Shown: positions 7,983 to 15,137 of the stretch, one piece after another
How the letters are laid out: each line of letters opens with the position of its first letter
Position numbering within the stretch: the stretch's first letter is position 1
NCBI GenBank assembly: GCA_942492055.1
Contig: CALODP010000015.1
Coordinates: forward strand, 434,001 to 498,000
Origin: CALODP01 sp942492055
Lineage (GTDB): Bacteria; Bacteroidota; Ignavibacteria; Ignavibacteriales; Melioribacteraceae
Direction: 5' to 3'
DNA: 64,000 nucleotides
Position numbers and translations under genes: made by a program
Notes under the pieces: generated by a model
What the model saw: the letters and a program-made list of their open reading frames with translations, nothing else
Told to the model about the DNA's origin: nothing
Databases searched by the model: none

Positions 7983-9194
7983 TCAGGCGAAAATGTCACT
8001 CAATTCGTCAACAATTGTATTCAAATCTTTATCACCTCTACCGCTGACATTCACTATTACTATTTCATCTTCTTTGGTATTTGGCATTAAATGTTCGAGA
8101 TATGCGATAGCATGTGCCGATTCCAAAGCCGGAAGAATTCCTTCGTACTTCGACAACCTAACTGTAGCGTCCAAAGCTTCTTTATCGGTAACAGCGTAAT
8201 ATTCGGCGCGCTTAATATCTTTCAAGAGTGAGTGCTCAGGACCTACTCCGGGGTAATCCAAACCGGCTGAGATTGAATAAACTTCGTACGGAGATCCGTC
8301 TTGGCCCTCTAATAAGTATGTCTTCATTCCGTGAATCATTCCCGGTTTTCCCAAAGTCATTGTAGCGGCGTGTTTATCCGTATCAATTCCTAAACCTGCT
8401 GCTTCTACTCCGATAAGCTTTACCGACTCGTCTTCAATGAAATCACTGAATATTCCGATAGCGTTAGAACCGCCACCTACACATGCCATAACGTAATCGG
8501 GCAAGCGTCCTTCCGATTTCAATATCTGAGCCTTGGCTTCTTTGCCGATAACAGATTGAAAATCTTTTACCATCGAAGGGAACGGATAAGGACCGACTGC
8601 TGAACCCAAAAGATAGAAAGTTTCTTTGTAGCTAGTAATCCAGTCAGCGAGAGCCGCGTCTACGGCGTCGGTAAGAGTCTGTCCTCCCTGAGTAACGGGA
8701 ATAACTTCAGCGCCAAGCATTTTCATACGGAAAACATTGAGCTTCTGGCGTTCGCAATCGATTGCTCCCATGTATATTGTACATTGTAATCCAAACTTAG
8801 CGCAAACCGTCGCGGTTGCTACACCATGCTGTCCCGCTCCTGTTTCGGCGATAACTCTATTCTTACCAAGCTTTTTGGCCAGTAATATCTGTCCCAAACA
8901 GTTGTTAAGCTTATGAGCGCCGGTGTGGCAAAGGTCTTCGCGCTTTAAGTAAATCTTAGCTTTTCCGTAAAGCTCTGTTAATCTGTCGGCATATGTTAAA
9001 GGGGTAGGGCGACCATTGTACTCTTTCTGAAGCTTTTCCAAATCGTTGATAAATTCATCTGTGTTGCGAACTTCTTTGTAAAGATTGTCCAGTTCGAAAA
9101 GAGCCGACTGGATTGAAGGGGGAACGTACATTCCACCGAATTCTCCGTAATGTCCGGTTGTATCTGGGTATGAATATTTTACAGCAGTTTCCAT
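7983..9194 (-). CDS. trpB: tryptophan synthase beta chain
   Basis: PLP enzyme that condenses indole with serine to give tryptophan. The 403 residues show GEFGGMYVPP at the N-terminus, the PLP lysine in HTGAHKLNN, the phosphate loop GGGSNAIG, and GRGDKD near the end. AGGAAAATAGAA precedes the ATG. It follows trpG on the same strand with a 58-base gap and no visible terminator, so both should be read from the trpL promoter. The alpha subunit gene is not in the window. Confidence 0.96.
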   Translation of the reverse strand: METAVKYSYPDTTGHYGEFGGMYVPPSIQSALFELDNLYKEVRNTDEFINDLEKLQKEYNGRPTPLTYADRLTELYGKAKIYLKREDLCHTGAHKLNNCLGQILLAKKLGKNRVIAETGAGQHGVATATVCAKFGLQCTIYMGAIDCERQKLNVFRMKMLGAEVIPVTQGGQTLTDAVDAALADWITSYKETFYLLGSAVGPYPFPSMVKDFQSVIGKEAKAQILKSEGRLPDYVMACVGGGSNAIGIFSDFIEDESVKLIGVEAAGLGIDTDKHAATMTLGKPGMIHGMKTYLLEGQDGSPYEVYSISAGLDYPGVGPEHSLLKDIKRAEYYAVTDKEALDATVRLSKYEGILPALESAHAIAYLEHLMPNTKEDEIVIVNVSGRGDKDLNTIVDELSDIFA

Positions 9195-9252
9195 TTCTAT
9201 TTTCCTATGTTTTGTTTTTCAATTGATAGATATTACAGTTTCCGTAGTAAGA

Positions 9253-9822
9253 TTACTTTTGAAGAAGCCAATTCTTCATCAGAGTTAATCCGTGTTCGGA
9301 AAGAATTGATTCCGGATGAAACTGAACGCCTTCCATCGGGTATTCCTTGTGTCTTAGTCCCATTACCAAACCATCTTCGGTTAAGGCAGTAATATCAAGG
9401 GTATCAGGTAGTGATGATTTTTCCACAATTAAGGAATGGTATCTTCCCGCGTCGAATCGTTGCGGAATGCCATTGAATATCCCTTTGTTGTTGTGAAGAA
9501 TCATGGAACTCTTTCCGTGTACAAGTTCCGGAGCCTGAATTACCTTACCGCCAAAACTAATCGCGATAGCCTGATGACCGAGACACACACCTAGGATAGG
9601 AATCGAATCGGCGAAACGCTCTATTACATCCAGAGATATTTTAGAATCCTCCGGCTTCCCGGGCCCTGGGGAGATAAGGATTCTGTTGGGTGAAAGATCG
9701 GATATCTCTTTTGTAGTAATCTCGTCATTCCTCTTAACGATTATTCCGGTTTCGAAATGTCCGATAAGCTGAACCAGATTGAATGTAAATGAATCGTAAT
9801 TATCTATAACTAATGTTATCAT
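9253..9822 (-). CDS. trpG: anthranilate synthase glutamine amidotransferase subunit
   Basis: Class I glutamine amidotransferase of 189 residues with IDNYDSFTFNLVQ at the N-terminus, nucleophile motif GVCLGHQAIA and FHPESILSEHG at the C-terminus. TrpG and PabA are hard to tell apart by sequence. The Trp-rich leader upstream and trpB downstream argue for the tryptophan role, although the protein may also serve folate synthesis. The ATG lies about 25 bases after the attenuator hairpin. trpE is not in the window. Confidence 0.92.
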   Translation of the reverse strand: MITLVIDNYDSFTFNLVQLIGHFETGIIVKRNDEITTKEISDLSPNRILISPGPGKPEDSKISLDVIERFADSIPILGVCLGHQAIAISFGGKVIQAPELVHGKSSMILHNNKGIFNGIPQRFDAGRYHSLIVEKSSLPDTLDITALTEDGLVMGLRHKEYPMEGVQFHPESILSEHGLTLMKNWLLQK

Positions 9823-9848
9823 CTTCTTTTCTAAACCCTATTAATGCA

Positions 9849-9883
9849 AAAAGCCCCTCTCAGTGAATACTAAGAGGGGCTTT
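9849..9883 (-). terminator. trp attenuator terminator with antiterminator pairing
   Basis: On the minus strand AAAGCCCCTCTTAGT, loop ATTC, ACTGAGAGGGGCTTT: a 15-bp stem with one G-U pair, followed by TTTTTGC. It lies between trpL and trpG. An alternative duplex is visible. TCAGTGAA plus TAC (plus strand 9909-9922, with a 3-base bulge) pairs with GTATTCACTGA (9860-9870), which forms the terminator's loop and upper stem. That arm begins 4 bases after the leader stop, so a ribosome finishing the leader would cover it and let the terminator form. Confidence 0.9.
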
Positions 9884-9925
9884 CAATATATGATTATCCA
9901 AAACTTTTGTATTTTTCACTGATAT

Positions 9926-9997
9926 TTATTCTGAAGCGGATACACGCCACCACCATGCCCAGAATGACCAGTTTTTAATAATACAATATGTGTTCAT
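9926..9997 (-). CDS. trpL: trp leader peptide
   Basis: A 23-codon frame with five Trp codons, in the run KNWSFWAWWWR (codons 8-18), ending in TAA at 9928-9926. An in-frame ATG 12 bases upstream (10009) would add MKAT, but it lies only a few bases from the predicted transcription start, so 9997 is preferred. There is no strong ribosome site. The run of Trp codons is followed by a matched antiterminator and terminator, so its role as the attenuator sensor is very likely. Confidence 0.9.
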   Translation of the reverse strand: MNTYCIIKNWSFWAWWWRVSASE

Positions 9998-10018
9998 AGT
10001 CGCTTTCATTTGGGTTGC

Positions 10019-10048
10019 AAATTATGGAATTCCCAAGATCATTGTCAA
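10019..10048 (-). promoter_or_regulatory. promoter for trpL-trpG-trpB
   Basis: On the minus strand TTGACA (10048-10043), 17 or 18 bases, then ATAATT/TAATTT (10025-10019). The same bases read TTG ... TAATTTG, close to the Bacteroidota form. The predicted start of transcription near 10012 is about 15 bases ahead of the leader ATG. Confidence 0.7.
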
Positions 10049-10439
10049 GTTTTATTTTCGGAAAGTGAAATTAATACGATATTCCCGAATAAAATCGGGG
10101 TATTTTTGAATAAGAATTTGATTGAGGTTCTATTGGGATCGGCAATGGTATTGCCTAAAGAGATTAGTCGTGAAAAAAAAAGAAATTTCGTAAGGCCACT
10201 CATAGCAAAGCTGTTTTTACTAATGATAAAGCTCTCCTTAAAATGCTTTCCCTAGTAAAAAACGACCTCTCCGATCGGTAGGCTAATAAAGTGGCAGCAT
10301 GGAACAGTTCTCTTACGTAAATTGATATTGAATTTGAAGACAGAATTAAATAATTCGTATAAGTCATTTACAGACTTTTTTGTAGTGTCTCGTTCTCACT
10401 TTAAGGAATTGAGGTTGTCGGGGGAAGAAACGGATTGGT

Positions 10440-11000
10440 TGGACGGAGTAATGGATTTTGTACTTTGGGAAATGGGTTTGTTGTGGCGGGAAGTCCGGTT
10501 GGCGTTTCCGGAAATGGGATTGTTGTCTTGCGCGGTGAGTGCGATGATCCGGGAAATGGAAAGTATGGAAGAAGAATAGCGTTCTACGTGCCGGTAATAG
10601 CGATCTCTGATCGGGGAAAAGCGTTCTACAAATTGAGCGGTGAGTGGGGGAAGTAGAGTAATTCGATATGGCTTTAAGTAATCGGGATGTATTTGTAGAG
10701 AAGCGGAAAGGGAAGATTGAGAAGTTGTGTATGACTTTAAGTAAGTGCTCTTTACTAGTAGGGAAATGTCTGGTTCGGGTATAGAAGAATGAAGTGCGGA
10801 TGGAGAAATATGTTAGAGTTTTAAGTAACTACCCCCGTTGAGGCGTGCGGAGCCCCTATTTGCGGAGAAATAGCGTAAAGCTTTAAGTAACTGGCATGGA
10901 TGACCGAAGAAATTGCATATAGGTTTAAGTAACTGAGCCGGGAGGGGGAGGAAATGAGATGGTTGGGTGAAGAAATTAGTTAAGGGTTTAAGGGAGAAGG
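10440..11000. repeat. degenerate 21-bp periodic repeat field
   Basis: Short motifs recur at multiples of 21 bases. Units beginning GGGAA or CGGAA start at 10467, 10488, 10509 and 10551. GCGTTCTAC occurs at 10579 and 10621 (42 apart). TAGCGT occurs at 10577 and 10871 (294 = 14 x 21). TTTAAGTAA occurs at 10673, 10736, 10820, 10882 and 10924 (steps of 63, 84, 62 and 42), with TTTAAGGGA at 10987. The units have diverged strongly. Because 21 is a multiple of three, open frames arise by chance (for example 10322-10579 with heptads such as PEMGLLS); I do not call these genes. The flanking stretch 10049-10440 holds only small hairpins (10084-10099, 10141-10155) and no convincing gene. Confidence 0.7.
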
Positions 11001-11197
11001 ATAAAGGGAAAAGAAAAAAGATAAAAGAAGCAAGAGAGAAAGGAAAGATTGTGTGGGAGACACAAATGTTAATAATGGGGGTTGATTTATTTAAGAAAAG
11101 CAAAAGAGACCTTCAAGAGGCAAGGGATATTTTGAATAAATATACTGATATTTATCGAGCACAAAGGTTATTGCAAATATCGGATGAGCTAACCTAA
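10967..11197 (+). CDS. possible small Lys/Glu-rich protein
   Basis: A 76-codon frame starting GTG, very rich in Lys, Arg and Glu at the start (KGLREKDKGKRKKIKEAREK), then DLFKKSKRDLQEARDILNKY. The first part lies in the purine-rich repeat field and has no ribosome site. The last 40 residues look more protein-like and could be the tail of a lost gene. No family is recognised. It may be an artefact of base composition. Confidence 0.22.
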   Translation: MKKLVKGLREKDKGKRKKIKEAREKGKIVWETQMLIMGVDLFKKSKRDLQEARDILNKYTDIYRAQRLLQISDELT

Positions 11198-11355
11198 AAT
11201 GGTTGTATGGGAAGCCGGGCAACTATATTCTTCTCTTTTTTTTATAGTCTATTAATTAGTGTGCTTGTTCGACTATGTATAAATTATTTTCTTGAAATAA
11301 AATCTTTCTTGGCTCATATTTGGTATAAGAGGAGCAGGTAAGAAGGAGATAAATA

Positions 11356-11607
11356 ATGAACAAGAAGCTGACATTAAAATTGAATAAGAGAGTGATTGAA
11401 CGGGCAAAACAGTATGCTAAAAAGCATAATCAAAGTCTATCTGTAATGGTTGAAAATTATTTTAATGTAATTTCAGATAAGGAAAATGGGGACGGGATAG
11501 AAATTTCTCCTAACGTTCTTGAAATTTCCGGAATTGTAGAATTACCGAAAGATTCGGATCTGAAAGAGGTATATGGAAAACATCTTGAGGAGAAGTACTT
11601 AAAATGA
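11356..11607 (+). CDS. DUF6364-type antitoxin
   Basis: Small basic protein of 83 residues. The N-terminus MNKKLTLKLNKRVIERAKQY followed by NQSLSVMVENYF is the ribbon-helix-helix pattern of antitoxins paired with PIN toxins. The C-terminal part ending LKEVYGKHLEEKYLK would bind the toxin. Start ATG has AGAAGGAGAT ahead of it. The stop overlaps the ATG of the PIN reading frame (ATGA), as usual for such pairs. It probably represses its own promoter. Confidence 0.8.
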   Translation: MNKKLTLKLNKRVIERAKQYAKKHNQSLSVMVENYFNVISDKENGDGIEISPNVLEISGIVELPKDSDLKEVYGKHLEEKYLK

Positions 11608-12042
11608 TTAACGCTTTTTGTTGACTCGGATATTATTCTAGATCTCTTTGCAAAAAGAGAGCCTCATTATGTTTATTCCGCAAAATTATTTACGTTGATT
11701 GATCAGCAAAAAGTAAAAGCATATACTTCTCCAATTGTTTTTGCTAATCTTCATTATTTACTAAAGAAAATGATTTCTAATCAAGCAGCATTAAAAAGTC
11801 TTAGAAAATTAATAACATTTGTTACTGTTTTGCCAACCGATGAGAGAGTTATTAACCAATCATTAAATTCTGATTTCAGTGACTTCGAAGATGCCATCCA
11901 ATATTTCACATCAGTGAATAATAGTATAAAATTGATAATTACCAGAAACATAAAGGATTACAGAAAAGGTAAAATAACCATATCTACTGCTGATGATTTT
12001 ATAAATACTTGGGAATCGGAGAAGAAAAAAAGTTCTTCATAG
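11604..12042 (+). pseudogene. PIN-domain (VapC-like) toxin, frameshifted near its start
   Basis: From about 11608 one frame encodes a PIN nuclease: FVDSDIILDLFAKREPHY (first catalytic Asp), a middle helical part, then DFSDFEDAIQYF and IITRNIKDY with the later acidic residues. The expected ATG at 11604, overlapping the antitoxin stop, is in another frame and reads MINAFC then stop. Removing one T from the run at 11615-11619 would give MINAFVDSDIILDL, a typical PIN start. The gene is therefore broken by one inserted T, or uses slippage, or carries a sequencing error. The remainder is intact to a TAG after SEKKKSSS. A late TTG at 11695 would lose the first catalytic Asp. Confidence 0.78.
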
Positions 12043-12252
12043 CCGCATGAAAGTCAACAGTTAAGAATGGCTCCATATTAACATGGTAGCATTGTAATCT
12101 CGGTTTGATTTTTTTAACGAGCTCCAATAGGATGTAAATCCTTTTTTGCGTGGAAGCGATTTCCTGGACGAAAACGAATGCCAAAGCATAAGAGCTTGTT
12201 TGCGATTGTGTTATGGAACTCAAATTTTTGCTTGAAGCCATAAGAAAATATA

Positions 12253-13047
12253 TTAATCCAGGATCGAATCGATCTTCCGGTTTAACGTATCTTTGAAATC
12301 ATTCCATTTTATTTTTTCCCCAAGGCCGAAATAATTTGTCTTATCAATTAGAGCTTCGTTGACAATCGGGAAATTACCTGAGTCTCCGATATATGATACA
12401 ATTGAAATTAGATTTGGTTTATCGGGAGGTTCTAATCGGAATTCTAAATTAAAAAGGTATGATTTATTAAGATCCCAGTTTACATTGGTCTCAATCCAGT
12501 CCGGGCAAAAATAAATTGTAAGGATTTTGTCATGTGGTGTTAGTTGATTTCCGGTTATTACCTCATCTATTTTGATGGTTACATATATCATTGTGATTTT
12601 CAAGTCGTGAAACTCATCAATATACTCTGACTTCTTTTCCATCCTCTGTATCGTGCCGCGAACAATCGCATGCGTATTGAGTAAATGATATTCCAATGGT
12701 GTTGAATTTTCTTTAATTTTTTTGAGGATATTTCCTTCCGCGACAGACTTCTTATTCCTAAAAAGTGTGTAATATTCTGCTCTTGTGATGTTTGTATCTT
12801 TTGTAATGTTATCTTGCTCTTTACGAAATTCCGAATCAATTTCATACGGATTACCTCTGTAGGCAAGAAAAACTTGCTTCTTGTAGTAGCTTAATTCATC
12901 TGCTTCCGGGGACTTATCCGATTTTACTTTCTCTTTTACCTCTTCTAGAAAATTCATATAATCAGTCGTAGTTATATAACTTGAATACTGCCCTGTGACA
13001 ATAATATTCGCAAGCAAATAGAAGAATACTAATCCGATATTTCTCAT
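12253..13047 (-). CDS. secreted protein of unknown function
   Basis: A 264-residue protein with a hydrophobic N-terminal segment (IGLVFFYLLANIIVTG) that looks like a signal peptide. The mature part is mostly charged with no membrane segment. I recognise no family. The central EYHLLNTHAIVRGTIQRM followed by beta-rich segments suggests a small beta-barrel-like domain (inference only). It stands alone, on the strand opposite its neighbours, in an accessory-looking region. AGACTC precedes the ATG; the ribosome site is weak. Confidence 0.65.
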   Translation of the reverse strand: MRNIGLVFFYLLANIIVTGQYSSYITTTDYMNFLEEVKEKVKSDKSPEADELSYYKKQVFLAYRGNPYEIDSEFRKEQDNITKDTNITRAEYYTLFRNKKSVAEGNILKKIKENSTPLEYHLLNTHAIVRGTIQRMEKKSEYIDEFHDLKITMIYVTIKIDEVITGNQLTPHDKILTIYFCPDWIETNVNWDLNKSYLFNLEFRLEPPDKPNLISIVSYIGDSGNFPIVNEALIDKTNYFGLGEKIKWNDFKDTLNRKIDSILD

Positions 13048-13221
13048 AGTTGAGTCTCCCGCAGTAATTAAGAATATGGAAGTTGCGCCGGCTAAGTCTC
13101 ATTGTTATAGTGATATTTACAATACGGCTCGTTTAAATTTTATCTAAAAAATATGTAATATGTTTACGTTTGTCAAGTGATGAAATTATACACGGGAGAA
13201 AGCGAACCTTATAATCTCACT

Positions 13222-13356
13222 CTATTTCCCGGAATTCTTTTTCTGTTTATATTCGATAAGTTTATTTGCATATTCTAATCCGTTTATGTTAGCTACAGCC
13301 TTGGCAAAGGATTTATCTTGCAAATATTTCATCATAGTCTTCACGGAATAAATCAT
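13222..13356 (-). CDS. possible 44-residue protein or gene remnant
   Basis: A frame of 44 codons containing FAKAVANINGLEYANKLIEY, which reads like genuine protein. It lies alone in the 428-bp gap between two divergently placed unknown secreted proteins. There is no ribosome site. It may be the C-terminal remnant of a longer gene; a chance frame cannot be excluded. The rest of the gap shows nothing I can name. Confidence 0.3.
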   Translation of the reverse strand: MIYSVKTMMKYLQDKSFAKAVANINGLEYANKLIEYKQKKNSGK

Positions 13357-13475
13357 TAGAGATATCTGTAAGAAAACTACCTATAAAGAATTGATAGTTT
13401 TGAATGATTAAGTTATGTTGCGAAATGATGATGGGATAATACCTAAATTAATTATTTCTTTAAGGGGCATCCGCA

Positions 13476-14108
13476 ATGAGAAAAATACTTATCTGTATAA
13501 CCTCTTTTTTTCTTTTCAAGGCTTGTGCTCAATTTGAGCCATACACATATAAAAATTACGAAATTGGGAAGGTTGATTCATGCAATGTAGGATGCGCATT
13601 AGTTTACTTTGAGAATGGATATAAGGATATAATAAAGTCGGATGAGGAGAGAATAGATCATCTTGAAGAAATCTATTACCTGGGGACAATTAATGATATT
13701 CTGAAACTATCTTTTAGAAAATTTACCAATGTTAGCCTTGCCAGAATTATGATTAATAGTAATTTCATGACTGTTGAATATGATCTAACAAAAGATAGAA
13801 GATTATTATTCAGGGACTATGAAATTGAGATATTAAAAGCAACTCCCTCTAAGTTGTATTACAAAGTATTGTCAGATTCAGAAGAGATTCTATTGCCGAA
13901 ACCAATAGTTTCCGATTCTTTGAAAGTAGCGAAGAATACAAAGATCAATTCCTTTGTAAGGATCCTTACTTCAAAACAGAATTATCGAGGATTTTTATTC
14001 GGGGAGACTAAAACAGATTATTTGCTCTCTGCAGATGAGAGTTCACGAAAGGTGAAATATAGAATTCAAAAGAAAGATGTTATAGGTATTTCCAATTCGG
14101 AGAAATGA
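13476..14108 (+). CDS. secreted or lipid-anchored protein of unknown function
   Basis: 210 residues. The N-terminus MRKILICITSFFLFKACAQ is a signal peptide with a possible lipobox (LFKAC), so the mature protein may be a lipoprotein. The rest contains repeated short beta-like segments (SFRKFTNVSLARIMI, FVRILTSKQNYRGFLFGET) and no known motif. TAAGGGGC lies ahead of the ATG. It is followed by a bidirectional terminator and then convergent genes. Confidence 0.65.
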   Translation: MRKILICITSFFLFKACAQFEPYTYKNYEIGKVDSCNVGCALVYFENGYKDIIKSDEERIDHLEEIYYLGTINDILKLSFRKFTNVSLARIMINSNFMTVEYDLTKDRRLLFRDYEIEILKATPSKLYYKVLSDSEEILLPKPIVSDSLKVAKNTKINSFVRILTSKQNYRGFLFGETKTDYLLSADESSRKVKYRIQKKDVIGISNSEK

Positions 14109-14128
14109 ATTATTTTTTACGCAAAATA

Positions 14129-14153
14129 AAAAGCCCTCATAGCGAGGGCTTTT
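14129..14153. terminator. bidirectional terminator
   Basis: AAAAGCCCTC, loop ATAGC, GAGGGCTTTT: a 10-bp symmetric hairpin with A/T runs on both sides, placed between convergent genes ending at 14108 and 14161. Confidence 0.88.
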
Positions 14154-14160
14154 ATATTAA

Positions 14161-15105
14161 CTATTTTGCTTTTACTTCGTTTAGTACGTTTCCGGTTTTC
14201 GCAAGCTCGTCAACTATCTTGATAACTTCTTCGGCAACAGCGTCTTGTGCCTGTGCGGTAGAAGCGCCGATGTGATGAGTTACGTAAACACCAGGAATAC
14301 CTTTTAGAGGAGAGCTTACGTCTCCCGATTTCCCTTCAGGCTCGTCGTTAAATACATCGAGGCCGACTTTGAGTCCTTTAGTTTTAACAGCTTCGATAAG
14401 AGCGGCTTCGTCGATAACTCCCGCGCGGGAAGTATTGATAAGTGTAGCTCCTTCTTTCATCATTCCGAACATTTCCGCGTTGAACATTCCTTTGGTATGA
14501 GCGTTTACAGGGAGATGTAGAGAAATAATGTCAGCTTTAGGAAGAACTTCAGCGAAATCTTCGAACTGGGTTACCCCTTCTTCTTTGATTTCGAAAATAT
14601 CTTTGGCGTAGATTTTAATACCGAAAGCTTTTGCTCTTTTGGCAACTTCCTGACCGATGTGGCCGTAGCCGACAATCGCGAGAGTTTTGCCATAGAGTCC
14701 GTCAGCTTTGGAATATTCGGCTTTGTTCCAAACACCGTTTCTGAAATCGGAAACGTTATCGGGAATCATTCTATCCAAAGATAGCATAAGGCCAACAGCC
14801 AATTCGGCAACCGCAATTGAGTTTTTACCGGGGCAATTGGCAACGCTAATTCCTTTACCGTTAGCGGCAGGAATATCGATGTTATTAACACCGGCGCCGG
14901 CTCTGATAATAAGCTTCAATTTGGTAGCTGCTTCGGAAGTGGCAGCGTTAACAACAGTTGAGCGGACAACCAAAACATCAGCGTCGTTGATGTTAGCGGG
15001 TAAGTCGTTTTCTCCAAGTTTGGGTTCAAAGATAACTTCGTGACCCAGTTCTTTCAACTGTGCCATGTACTTGTCGGGGAACTTATCAGCAATTAGTACT
15101 TTCAT
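14161..15105 (-). CDS. serA: D-3-phosphoglycerate dehydrogenase-like 2-hydroxyacid dehydrogenase
   Basis: NAD-dependent D-2-hydroxyacid dehydrogenase family, most like the short phosphoglycerate dehydrogenases that start serine synthesis. Rossmann loop VGYGHIGQEVAKRA; catalytic Arg in NTSRAGVID, Glu in FNDEPEGK, His in THHIGAST. At 314 residues it lacks the C-terminal ACT domain of long SerA. The start is set by GAGGT seven bases ahead of ATG 15105 (MKVLIADKFP); an ATG at 15117 overlaps that ribosome site. It is last in a minus-strand run after hutU. Substrate assignment is by similarity only. Confidence 0.85.
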   Translation of the reverse strand: MKVLIADKFPDKYMAQLKELGHEVIFEPKLGENDLPANINDADVLVVRSTVVNAATSEAATKLKLIIRAGAGVNNIDIPAANGKGISVANCPGKNSIAVAELAVGLMLSLDRMIPDNVSDFRNGVWNKAEYSKADGLYGKTLAIVGYGHIGQEVAKRAKAFGIKIYAKDIFEIKEEGVTQFEDFAEVLPKADIISLHLPVNAHTKGMFNAEMFGMMKEGATLINTSRAGVIDEAALIEAVKTKGLKVGLDVFNDEPEGKSGDVSSPLKGIPGVYVTHHIGASTAQAQDAVAEEVIKIVDELAKTGNVLNEVKAK

Positions 15106-15137
15106 TTTAAACCTCATGTAAAGTTAGTTTATATTAA

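Noticed and set aside
10010..10255. 81-codon plus-strand ORF antisense to the trp promoter and leader
   Set aside because: It starts inside the trp control region, has no ribosome site and no protein-like pattern.
10322..10656. Two overlapping ORFs in the 21-bp repeat field
   Set aside because: Openness follows from the 21-bp period; heptad-like repeats such as PEMGLLS reflect the DNA repeat.
11999..12241. 80-codon minus-strand ORF overlapping the end of the PIN gene
   Set aside because: No ribosome site and no recognisable family. It could contain a fragment of an old gene, but nothing supports it.
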